Shown one piece after another: positions 1-7,176 of a stretch of DNA of 36,949 nucleotides (position 1 is its first letter; the number at the start of each line of letters is the position of its first letter). The position numbers and the translations under genes were made by a program. The notes under the pieces were generated by a model. It made no database searches and was not told the DNA's origin. It saw only the letters and a program-made list of their open reading frames with translations. This DNA is from Clostridia bacterium (GTDB lineage: Bacteria > Bacillota > Clostridia > RUG12999), in NCBI GenBank assembly GCA_022801925.1, contig JAAWTG010000026.1:1-36949 (forward strand), given 5' to 3'.

Positions 1-57
1 CCGAGCATTTTAACGCAGAGAAATCGGAAATTTGCCTTTCAAAATCGGAGTTCGGAT
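1..57 (+). repeat. Dispersed repeat family R3, partial copy at window edge
   Basis: The first bases match, in the same sense, the reverse complement of 25981-26052. Shared blocks are GAGCATTT-AACGCAG and AAATTTGCCTTTCAAAATCG. Other copies lie at 26066-26140 and 31872-31955. The element is truncated by the window edge or has decayed at its 3' end, where the usual GTCAGGCTA ending is poorly kept. No coding potential is seen. Confidence 0.55.
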
Positions 58-261
58 TTGTCGGCTTACCCTAAAGCCATCTACTCCCTCAAACAGTATT
101 TAGTATAGCAGAAAAATATTGGTAAGTCAAGCATATACTGCCAGAAAAAGGCGAAAAATGCAGAAAAAGCGACGTTTTCTCTCCGAACAGGTGCGTCCTC
201 AGACAGGTTTGCGCCGCCGCTATTTTTTCATGCATTTCGTGCCCGCGCATCATGGCAGTGC

Positions 262-297
262 AATTTCGGCGATTGAGGAAATCCGCCGAAATTTTTT
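262..297 (+). terminator. Intrinsic terminator-like hairpin
   Basis: AATTTCGGCG (262-271) pairs perfectly with CGCCGAAATT (284-293) across a 12-nt loop and is followed by a T-run. It would stop rightward transcription entering from beyond the left edge. The rest of 58-530 holds only a dispersed stem-loop at 328-367 and no convincing gene. Confidence 0.55.
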
Positions 298-327
298 CGT
301 GTCCGCGCCGGAAGGATAGCAAAAGTG

Positions 328-367
328 CCTAGTCAAACAAAAGTTGAATATGTTTGCGCCATGCAGG
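328..367 (+). repeat. Dispersed stem-loop family R1, copy E1
   Basis: CAAACA...TGTTTG arms enclose a loop containing GTTGAATA. The stretch is nearly identical over about 39 bp to 3319-3357. Related stem-loops occur at 14260-14286, 19403-19430, 23852-23883 and 27441-27476. Confidence 0.6.
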
Positions 368-530
368 AAAAATTTTTTCGTAAATGCGCACCCGCCAACC
401 GCTTTCCATACCACTTCGTGGCACGCGCACCCTCTGGGGCACACGCACACCCAGTATGCAAAGGAACCCCTTGTCTTACAAAAACTTTTCTCACGCCCGG
501 TTCTATGAAGTCTCTGAGGGACCGCATGTT

Positions 531-1187
531 TTACAATTCATATACCTTAAAATTAGAATATTCCCCTATCATGGGCGCCATTTGGCGAAATCCAATCTTT
601 CCGCCGCCGTGCACAGGACCATATTCCACGCCGTTGTCCTGCCATGCGAAAATAGTGAGGTCGTTTATCATAAACGTTATTGTTCCATTCTTTTTAGTCA
701 GCGTAATATGATATTCTTCCAATGCGTCCGCACAGTCTGGAATGGGATCTGCGCCCTGCACAACAAGATGGTTCCCCGCACTTTTTCGCAAATTACATGT
801 ATGAAACGCGCGTTCACTCTCATATCTTCTGCGGAAATAGGAAATATGGTAGGCGTTGATATCGCCTGAATGATAGAGATGATATTGTCCGTCGCGCATT
901 TGCAGAGAACTGTCAAACAAGTCCTCTCCCCTGCACCCTGCCGCGCTGAAAAACAAGATTGCCAGCCCCGGTTCTTCAATTGGTCGGAAATCCCATTCTA
1001 CCCTGATATCCGCCGGGAAATCCTCAGGACACCATAAAACAAAATTCGATTTCTGACCCAATTCCGGTGGAAGCGCATTTTTCATCCGCATTTTATTTTG
1101 TTCAAAATAAATTTCCGCGCTGCCTTCCAGTCGGAACCCTTTTATATCCTCCGCGCTGGAAAGTGCATTTTCATAAACCAATTTCAT
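531..1187 (-). CDS. DUF1961 (YesU-like) family protein
   Basis: The 218-residue cytoplasmic protein has no signal peptide. From the pattern of Trp/Phe-rich beta strands (FVLWCPEDFPADIRVEWDF near residues 48-66, a YHLYHSGD strand, then HGGGKIGFRQ and a YSNFKVYEL ending) I recognise the DUF1961 family. Its model is Bacillus YesU, a concanavalin-like beta-sandwich encoded among rhamnogalacturonan-use genes. Biochemical function is unproven; carbohydrate binding or processing is inferred. The start is well fixed by GGAGGG 8 bases upstream. It lies downstream of pckG but is separated from it by a strong hairpin terminator, so it is probably transcribed separately. No sugar-utilisation cluster surrounds it. 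Confidence 0.8.
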   Translation of the reverse strand: MKLVYENALSSAEDIKGFRLEGSAEIYFEQNKMRMKNALPPELGQKSNFVLWCPEDFPADIRVEWDFRPIEEPGLAILFFSAAGCRGEDLFDSSLQMRDGQYHLYHSGDINAYHISYFRRRYESERAFHTCNLRKSAGNHLVVQGADPIPDCADALEEYHITLTKKNGTITFMINDLTIFAWQDNGVEYGPVHGGGKIGFRQMAPMIGEYSNFKVYEL

Positions 1188-1295
1188 ATTGTTTTCCCTC
1201 CTGTTCCTCCTCTGTTTTTTGCCCCTTTTACTGCTGTCCGGGCTCTGTATCGTGCGACGCTCCGAACAATAAAAAAGATACCATCTTCTCGCTGC

Positions 1296-1342
1296 GACAA
1301 AAAAAGGGAGACAATTTCCTTTGGAACCGTCTCCCTTTTTTG
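1296..1342. terminator. Bidirectional intrinsic terminator after pckG
   Basis: GGGAGAC (1306-1312) pairs with GTCTCCC (1329-1335), flanked by an A-run on the left and a T-run on the right. It can therefore terminate leftward pckG transcription as well as rightward reads. Confidence 0.8.
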
Positions 1343-1437
1343 TTTTCCGTCAGAGCACTGCACTGTCTGTCAGCAACACACTCTTATACATCGGCATAGG
1401 AATATGAAACGCCATATATGGTCTGTTTCTTTGATTC

Positions 1438-3189
1438 TTATGCAAAGTTTTTCTCCAGTTTTGCCATTTCGTCTTTGATTTCCTGCGGCAGTTTATCACC
1501 GAATTTCGCAAAGAATTCTTTCTGACCTGCAATGTCTTCCACCCAGTATTCTTTTTTCACGCTGAGCAATTCGTCAATCACTTCATCAGAGATATCCAGA
1601 CCGGACAAATCCAAATCTTCTTTTTTCGGCAGGTATCCAATCGGTGTTTCCACAGCGTCCACTTTACCGTCGCAACGATCCAGAATCCAGTTCAGAACGC
1701 GGAGGTTGTCACCGAAGCCGGGCCACAGGAATTCGCCCTGGTCGCCGCGGCGGAACCAGTTTACATGGAAAATCTTGGGCTGGTGCGGAATCTTTTTGCC
1801 CATTTCAATCCAATGTTTGAAATATTCGCCCATGTGGTAGCCGCAGAACGGCAGCATTGCCATCGGGTCGCGTCTTACTACGCCAACCGCTCCCGCTGCT
1901 GCTGCAGTGGTTTCAGAAGCCATTGTTGCACCAACAAACACACCGTGGTTCCAGTCTCTTGCCTGATATACCAGCGGAGCAGTTTTCGCACGACGTCCGC
2001 CAAAGATAATTGCGGAAATCGGCACGCCGTTCGGATTTTCCCATTCAGAAGAAATGCACGGGCAGTTTGCCGCCGGCGCAGTGAAACGGGAGTTCGGATG
2101 CGCTGCTTTGGTTTCTTTGTCGGGTGTCCATTCTCTATCCAGCCAATCCGTCGCATGCTGCGGCGCCGGATCGTCGTGACCTTCCCACCAAACTGTTCCG
2201 TCGTCACGCACACAAACGTTTGTGAAAATGGTGTTTTTCTGTGTACTAATCAGCGCGTTTTTATTCGATTTGGAACTGGTGCCCGGCGCAACGCCGAAGA
2301 ATCCAAATTCCGGATTGATTGCATAGAGTTTGCCGTCTGCCGGATTTACACGCAGCCAAGCGATATCGTCACCGACTGTCCAGACTTTATAGCCTTTCAT
2401 AGTAGCCGGAGGAATCAGCATTGCCAAGTTGGTTTTTCCGCAAGCGCTCGGGAATGCAGCCGTGATATAACGCACTTCACCCTGCGGGTTTTCAATTCCC
2501 AGAATCAGCATGTGCTCTGCCATCCAGCCTTCTTTCCAGCCCAGATAACTTGCAATACGCAGCGCCAGACATTTTTTGCCCAGCAGCACGTTTCCGCCGT
2601 ATGCGGAGTTAACGCTCCAAATGGTGTTATCCTGTGGGAAATGTACAATATAACGGTTTTCGGGGTCAACGTCTTTTTTCGCATGAAGACATTTTGTGAA
2701 GTCGCCGTTTTCACCGATTTCGTCCAGCGCACACTGTCCGGCGCGGGTCATAATCAGCATGTTCAGCACAACATAAATGCTGTCTGTGAGCTCAATTCCC
2801 ACTTTGGAGAACGGAGACCCTTTGGAACCCATGATGAACGGAATCACATACATGGTACGTCCCTGCATGGAACCGTCAAACAGTTTTTTCAGCATATCAT
2901 AGCATTTTGCAGGATCCATCCAGTTGTTGGTCGGACCTGCTTCTTCTTCGGTCGGCGTACAGATGAATGTACGATCCTCCACACGTGCTACGTCGTTTTC
3001 AGCGGTTCTGTGATAGTAGCAACCCGGCAGTTTTTCCTGATTCAATTCCAGTATTTCACCGGACGCTACCGCCTCTTTACGCAGCGCGTCACGCTGCTCA
3101 TCGCTGCCGTCAATCCAGACAACATTCGCCGGTTTTACCAGCGCTTTCATTTCTTCCAGCCAAGTCAACACTTTTTTGTTATTGGTCAT
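1438..3189 (-). CDS. pckG: Phosphoenolpyruvate carboxykinase (GTP)
   Basis: This cytosolic enzyme of 583 residues interconverts oxaloacetate + GTP and PEP + CO2 + GDP. The sequence carries the GTP-class signature FPSACGKTNLAM at residues 246-257, combining P-loop and catalytic Cys250. The substrate-binding stretch around YGGN (197-200) and the conserved NWMDP segment near residue 89 are also present. Length is close to the 580-620 usual for GTP-PEPCK and unlike the shorter ATP-type enzyme. The start is supported by AAAGGAG about 8 bases upstream. It is monocistronic between a terminator at 1296-1342 and a repeat-bearing 300-bp upstream region. In clostridia of this kind the enzyme often runs from PEP toward oxaloacetate in fermentation (malate shunt); that direction is inference here. 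Confidence 0.97.
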   Translation of the reverse strand: MTNNKKVLTWLEEMKALVKPANVVWIDGSDEQRDALRKEAVASGEILELNQEKLPGCYYHRTAENDVARVEDRTFICTPTEEEAGPTNNWMDPAKCYDMLKKLFDGSMQGRTMYVIPFIMGSKGSPFSKVGIELTDSIYVVLNMLIMTRAGQCALDEIGENGDFTKCLHAKKDVDPENRYIVHFPQDNTIWSVNSAYGGNVLLGKKCLALRIASYLGWKEGWMAEHMLILGIENPQGEVRYITAAFPSACGKTNLAMLIPPATMKGYKVWTVGDDIAWLRVNPADGKLYAINPEFGFFGVAPGTSSKSNKNALISTQKNTIFTNVCVRDDGTVWWEGHDDPAPQHATDWLDREWTPDKETKAAHPNSRFTAPAANCPCISSEWENPNGVPISAIIFGGRRAKTAPLVYQARDWNHGVFVGATMASETTAAAAGAVGVVRRDPMAMLPFCGYHMGEYFKHWIEMGKKIPHQPKIFHVNWFRRGDQGEFLWPGFGDNLRVLNWILDRCDGKVDAVETPIGYLPKKEDLDLSGLDISDEVIDELLSVKKEYWVEDIAGQKEFFAKFGDKLPQEIKDEMAKLEKNFA

Positions 3190-3222
3190 GATTCATGAAC
3201 TCCTTTCGTTTTATCGTTTTTA

Positions 3223-3437
3223 TCTATAGCAACCTGCCCGCTGACGGCTGCCGCCGCACATTACGTGCAGGGGGTTACGCTTCTATCTGCCGCTATGGAG
3301 CCAAAAACGTTTCTCATGCTAGGCAAACAAAAGCTGAATATGTTTGCGCCATGCAGGGAAACAACGCCGTCTCCAAAAACAGTTATGGTGAAAACCCTAT
3401 CGTAGCCCTCTTTGCCACTATTCTATAGCAGCCTGCC
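3223..3437. repeat. Segment bounded by 16-bp direct repeats, containing R1 copy E2
   Basis: TCTATAGCAACCTGCC (3223-3238) and TCTATAGCAGCCTGCC (3422-3437) match at 15 of 16 positions and bracket about 183 bp. Inside, at 3319-3357, is the E2 copy of the R1 stem-loop with arms GGCAAACA/TGTTTGC. On the minus strand each direct repeat contains TGCTATAGA, an extended -10-like sequence, so duplicated pckG promoters are possible. I see no gene between pckG and rsmA. Confidence 0.5.
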
Positions 3438-3495
3438 AAATTCCTCTTTTTTTCCTAAAACTTTTTTACGATTTGTGAAAAATATATCAAATTTT

Positions 3496-4350
3496 CTAGT
3501 TATTTCCTAGCAAATTTGTCAGTTTTGCAAATTCCTCTAAACTGAGCCGCTCCGCACGCACGGTCTCAGGCAATCCGATTTGCTCCAGCGCCGCGCGTAT
3601 GACGTCTTTCCCATAGCAGGACATACCGGCAGACAGCGAATTCACCAGCGTTTTGCGCCGCTGCGCAAAAGACGCTTTCACGATTTTGAAAAACAATGTT
3701 TCGTCTGTCCGGACGCTGGGCTGCGGCAGCAAATGAATGCGAATCACGGCGGAGGAAACCTTGGGCGGAGGCAAAAACGATTCCGGCGGCACCTCTGTCA
3801 GCAGTTCCACACTGCCATAATATTGCACCGCAACGGACAGCACACCATAGTCCTTGCCGCCCGGCGGCGCGGCAATGCGCTCCGCCACTTCTTTTTGCAC
3901 CATGACAGTGATGGAGGAAATCCATTCCCGCGCCTCGATGAGCCGCATCAAAATGGGCGATGTGATATAATAGGGCAGATTTGCCGCCACCTGCACCATG
4001 TTACCGCCAAAGTGTTCCTGCACCAGCGCGCCAATGTCCGTCTTTAAAATGTCGCCCTGCACAATTTCCACATTGCGGAATTCCGCCAGCGTTTCGTCCA
4101 AAACGGGCAGCAATTTTTCGTCCAGTTCCACCGCCACCACACGGCGAGCTGACCGGCACAGCCGCGCTGTGAGCACACCGATACCCGGTCCGATTTCCAA
4201 CACGTCCGTCTGCGCGCCGATACCGCTGCCTTCCACAATCGCGTCCAGCACGCCCGCGTCCGTTAAAAAATTCTGTCCCAACGATTTGGCAAACTGTTTG
4301 CCGTGTTTTTGCATCACTGCCCGAATGACTGTCGGGTTTGTTAAATCCAT
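3496..4350 (-). CDS. rsmA: 16S rRNA (adenine(1518)-N6/adenine(1519)-N6)-dimethyltransferase
   Basis: The protein uses S-adenosylmethionine to dimethylate two adjacent adenines in the 3' hairpin of 16S rRNA during small-subunit maturation; loss gives kasugamycin resistance. At 284 residues it has the family's usual length. Visible motifs are GQNFLTD (25-31), SAM-binding motif I VLEIGPGIGVLTARL (50-64), the acidic ELDEKL after strand 2 (75-80), and the catalytic NLPYY (124-128). The start is supported by GGAGGG about 7 bases upstream. No co-directional partner lies close by; the common neighbours rnmV/tatD are absent in this window. Identification is secure. Confidence 0.97.
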   Translation of the reverse strand: MDLTNPTVIRAVMQKHGKQFAKSLGQNFLTDAGVLDAIVEGSGIGAQTDVLEIGPGIGVLTARLCRSARRVVAVELDEKLLPVLDETLAEFRNVEIVQGDILKTDIGALVQEHFGGNMVQVAANLPYYITSPILMRLIEAREWISSITVMVQKEVAERIAAPPGGKDYGVLSVAVQYYGSVELLTEVPPESFLPPPKVSSAVIRIHLLPQPSVRTDETLFFKIVKASFAQRRKTLVNSLSAGMSCYGKDVIRAALEQIGLPETVRAERLSLEEFAKLTNLLGNN

Positions 4351-4510
4351 ACCCTATCCCTCCGCCTGTCTCTTGTCATAGTATTTCTATATTATACCAA
4401 TCTATTCTGCCGCTGGCAAGGAAATTTATAAAAAAGATTTTTCTTTTTTTTGCAACATTTTCCCGCTGCCGATTGTATTATAGGTGAAAAAACAATTTGA
4501 ATGGTAATCT

Positions 4511-4605
4511 TCAGCAAACAAAAGAGAACGCATAGCGGACTTGCTTTTGTTTGCTGAAAGGAGGTTACGAAGATGGCGAAAAACCGTGGGCGCCGTAACA
4601 CATGA
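4511..4605 (+). other. Perfect 14-bp hairpin followed by strong RBS and a 10-codon ORF
   Basis: TCAGCAAACAAAAG (4511-4524) pairs perfectly with CTTTTGTTTGCTGA (4544-4557). The stem is followed at once by AAGGAGGT and, 7 bases on, ATG at 4573. The ORF encodes MAKNRGRRNT and stops at TGA 4603-4605. The same frame then stays open to about 5049 and begins with a hydrophilic stretch rich in Asn, Arg and Ser. This could be a leader peptide or a small basic protein gene broken by a CGA-to-TGA change. No homologue is claimed. Confidence 0.35.
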
Positions 4606-4704
4606 GAAAACTACAAAAATAGCCGAGACCATTCTTACGATAGTCGAAAGCGTTGCATAAGCAAAAGCGAAAGCTTTTTGCCGTGCCGCTTTTACTATAT
4701 ATTA

Positions 4705-4934
4705 GGGGAGGTTCCCACAGGAACCGCTTCCCTTTCATCCCTATTTGGACTGGGGCAGTCGCGCGGGACTGCCCTTGTTCCCTCTATTTTCCGCGCAGCG
4801 GCGCAAAAATGGGAACCAATTCCACCCTTTGCAGCGTCTAACAGTAAGAAGTGTTTCAGGCAGGCGGAACCGCCGCCTGCTTTATACATATTTTCATACA
4901 AGCTACCAAACGGAAAAGGGGGCTGCGGGCAGCC
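4705..4934. other. Cluster of four GC-rich hairpins in a gene-free stretch
   Basis: Four short stems follow one another: GGTTCC/GGAACC (4710-4725), GGGCAGTC/GACTGCCC (4753-4774, then T-rich), CAGGCGG/CCGCCTG (4861-4879) and GGCTGC/GCAGCC (4921-4934). Between 4606 and 5154 there is no ORF with a plausible start and protein-like composition. A half R1 repeat (CTAGGCATAA) is at 5068-5077. The stretch may be a structured leader or sRNA upstream of the sigma-factor operon, or repeat debris. Confidence 0.35.
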
Positions 4935-5154
4935 AAAACAGCGGTTTTTCTTTACAGGTTCCATCGGCAGTCTCCTGATTCGTGCTCTCTATGAACCAAA
5001 GCAGTCATACCTTTTAGCTAAAGGAACCTCACCCCCATACGTTGTGTAGGATCAGGCTTCCTTTTTCTAGGCATAAAAGGATTTATACAAATTCCAAACC
5101 GCATCAGTTTGGCTCTCATCAGGGGATACCACACAAAAGAGGGGGAATGACAAC

Positions 5155-5649
5155 GTGTCCGCGCACGCTTATGAACCGCTTGACAAATACCTGAACGCCT
5201 ATGGGGATATGGTGTATCGGGTAGCATTTTCCTACACAAAAAATAAAATGGACGCTGAGGACGTGGCGCAGGACGTGTTTATGAAACTGCTGTCCGCCCA
5301 TCCGTCTTTTGAAAACGCCGCGCATGAAAAAGCGTGGCTGCTGCGCGTCACCATTAATTTCAGCAAAAACCGCCTGAAAAGTTTCTGGCATACCAAAACC
5401 GGCGCGCTCAGCGATACGCTGCCTTATCAGGACTGTCCGAACGAGGACAGCGGCGTTTTGCAAGCAGTCCTTTCACTGCCTGCCATGCAGCGTCTGGCGG
5501 TTTACCTGTTCTACTATGAAGGCTATTCCACGGCGGAAATTGCGCCATTGATACAAAAAAAAGAATCGACCGTCCGTTCATTGCTGCACCGTGCACGGGC
5601 GGCGCTGAAAGAACAGTTAAAGGAGGACTACGACAATGCGCTCTTATAA
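5155..5649 (+). CDS. RNA polymerase sigma factor, ECF family (SigW/SigV-like)
   Basis: This 164-residue sigma-70 factor has only regions 2 and 4, as expected for the extracytoplasmic-function class. Region 2 covers about residues 7-40 and includes MVYRVAFSYTKNKMDAEDVA, the core-binding and -10-recognition helix. Region 4 covers about 105-160, with a helix-turn-helix around YSTAEIAPLIQKKESTV that would read the -35. The start is GTG, chosen because AGAGGGGG lies 9 bases upstream and no better in-frame ATG precedes region 2. The stop overlaps the next gene by 14 bases, so it is translationally coupled to a membrane protein that is probably its anti-sigma partner. Which signal it senses and which promoters it reads are not visible. 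Confidence 0.92.
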   Translation: MSAHAYEPLDKYLNAYGDMVYRVAFSYTKNKMDAEDVAQDVFMKLLSAHPSFENAAHEKAWLLRVTINFSKNRLKSFWHTKTGALSDTLPYQDCPNEDSGVLQAVLSLPAMQRLAVYLFYYEGYSTAEIAPLIQKKESTVRSLLHRARAALKEQLKEDYDNALL

Positions 5650-6772
5650 AGAATCCATGAACCAAATCGTCATGCCGGACGCGCTAAAAGAGCGCATTCG
5701 CCGGCAAGCGGCGGCAAAGAAAAGCAAAACGGCGCGACCCATGCGCCGGCGGCGGTATTATACGGTTTGCGCCAACATAGCCGCCTGCTTGCTTTTACTG
5801 CTATGCACACAAATGCACCTTTCCGATGTTTGGATTGCTGTGCTGGATGCACAGCCGCCCGAAAATTCTGCACAATTCGTGTCTTCCACGGTTCCACAAC
5901 CGACAGACGCAGCGGAACCACAGACCGGCTCTGCCCAAACACATGCGCCGGTGTATCGTAACAGCGCCGCACCATATGCCGCAGCGCCGCCGAACACGCC
6001 GGAAACCACAGAATCCACCGCCGCAGACAGCGTGCTTTTCCGGTTTTCGGCAGTTTCCGCAGACGAGACGGGCGCGGCGCAGGATAGCGGTTCTCTCTCG
6101 ACAGATATGGCGGCGACAGCCATAGAATCCGGCAGTAATACCTTGGAAACAGCGGAGACAACCGACTCCCCCAACGAACAAAAAAAATCTACACAGACCG
6201 CGGGTTCAGATTCCCCGCCGCTCTTACAGTCGCCGCATCCTTCGTCTTCCTCTGCCGGCGGCACAGTAAGCGGAACCGGTTTTACGGAATCTATACCGAC
6301 TACCGGCGCGGCTTCCGCCACACCGCCGCAAACAGAGCAACAACCGCCGACCGCTGGCAGCGGTGGCGGCGGTGGAAAATTGCCAAACGAACTCTATTCC
6401 GCAAAGAAATTCATGTCCCTTGCTGACCTGCGCGCTGTCTGCGGTTTCGCATTTCGCGCGCCCGGCGCATTGCCGGAAGGCTGTACTCTGTCCGATATTG
6501 CATTGCTCAGCGGTAATATCGTGCAGCTCACCTATGACGGCGCTATGCCCTTCACCTTCCGCGCCGCCCACAGAACCGGCGACGTCAGCGGCGATTATAA
6601 CGACTATGACGAAACGACAGTGCAAAGGGTCGGGACACTCTCCGTATCTCTGCACAGCAATGCAGGATTGGTCTATACCGCCACATGGCAGGACGCGGGC
6701 GTGTGTTATGCCCTTGTGACGGACGGAATATCACAGGACAAACTGCTGTCACTCATTGCCGGTATGCAATGA
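5636..6772 (+). CDS. DUF4367 membrane protein, probable anti-sigma factor
   Basis: The 378-residue protein starts inside the sigma gene after AAAGGAGG. About 45 basic cytoplasmic residues (RRQAAAKKSKTARPMRRRR) precede one membrane segment near residues 42-60 (NIAACLLLLLC). Then comes a very long extracytoplasmic linker rich in Thr, Ser, Pro and Ala, roughly residues 70-245, ending in a Gly run. The C-terminal domain, about 255-378 (from FMSLADLRAVCGF to LLSLIAGMQ), matches the DUF4367 pattern. DUF4367 proteins commonly sit beside ECF sigma factors, so sequestering the sigma factor at the membrane is inferred from context; no zinc-binding anti-sigma motif is visible. The linker suggests a wall-spanning sensor. 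It ends about 60 bases before repeat element R2 copy A. Confidence 0.75.
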   Translation: MRSYKESMNQIVMPDALKERIRRQAAAKKSKTARPMRRRRYYTVCANIAACLLLLLCTQMHLSDVWIAVLDAQPPENSAQFVSSTVPQPTDAAEPQTGSAQTHAPVYRNSAAPYAAAPPNTPETTESTAADSVLFRFSAVSADETGAAQDSGSLSTDMAATAIESGSNTLETAETTDSPNEQKKSTQTAGSDSPPLLQSPHPSSSSAGGTVSGTGFTESIPTTGAASATPPQTEQQPPTAGSGGGGGKLPNELYSAKKFMSLADLRAVCGFAFRAPGALPEGCTLSDIALLSGNIVQLTYDGAMPFTFRAAHRTGDVSGDYNDYDETTVQRVGTLSVSLHSNAGLVYTATWQDAGVCYALVTDGISQDKLLSLIAGMQ

Positions 6773-6810
6773 ACAGAACCGTACTTTGAGACTAAGAATA
6801 ACAACGGTTT

Positions 6811-7095
6811 TTCACAAGAGGCAAAGAGCGGAGAAAAAATAGGCGGGCACGCGTATCCTCCCAAACAGTAAAGGAGGAGCAGACGTGAGGGCAAAGCGGA
6901 GGGTATTTCCCCTAAGAAAAGTAGGAGGAAGAAAACGGGGGCAAAAAGCGAAAGCTATATCCCCCAAGAAAAATAAAGGGGGAGATTTTTGAGTAACGCT
7001 CAAAAATCGGAGGACATTTTCAAGGGGGATTTAGCTGTAGCGATATTCGGGGGACATTTTTCGTTGATACATTTCCGGAGCGCACCTTGGAAAAC
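6811..7095 (+). repeat. Dispersed repeat family R2, copy A
   Basis: The block contains degenerate units built on CCCCAAGAAAAATAAAGGGG (around 6961), and an internal hairpin ATTTTTGAG-TAAC-GCTCAAAAAT (6985-7007). It then reads GGAGGACATTTTCAAGG. Copies B (22122-22290) and C (16185-16300, reverse) share these flanks, but their central stem is GACTTTGTGC/GCACAAAGTC. The pairing is conserved although the arm sequence differs. It fills the gap between the DUF4367 gene and the next terminator. Confidence 0.7.
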
Positions 7096-7105
7096 GAAAT
7101 AAACA

Positions 7106-7147
7106 AAAAAGAACAGGTTTCCCGCATGAGAAACCTGTTCTTTTTTA
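7106..7147. terminator. Bidirectional intrinsic terminator
   Basis: GAACAGGTTTC (7111-7121) pairs with GAAACCTGTTC (7130-7140), with an A-run before and a T-run after. It serves the leftward 3D-domain gene and any rightward reads from the sigma operon. Confidence 0.85.
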
Positions 7148-7176
7148 TTTACAGCGGCTCAATCGACCGCCTGCGA

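Noticed and set aside
1765-3198. Long rightward ORF of 477 codons
   Set aside because: It is the antisense shadow of pckG, with Arg/Cys/Phe-rich composition and no ribosome site.
4606-5049. TGA read-through (selenocysteine-like) extension of the 10-codon ORF
   Set aside because: The frame is open, but no SECIS-like hairpin follows the TGA and the downstream translation crosses palindromic DNA and is not protein-like.
6811-7003. Small leftward ORFs with FFLGDIAFAF-like peptides, repeated at 16201-16291 and 22006-22240
   Set aside because: The similarity comes from the R2 DNA repeat; frames are broken differently in each copy and no ribosome sites are present.
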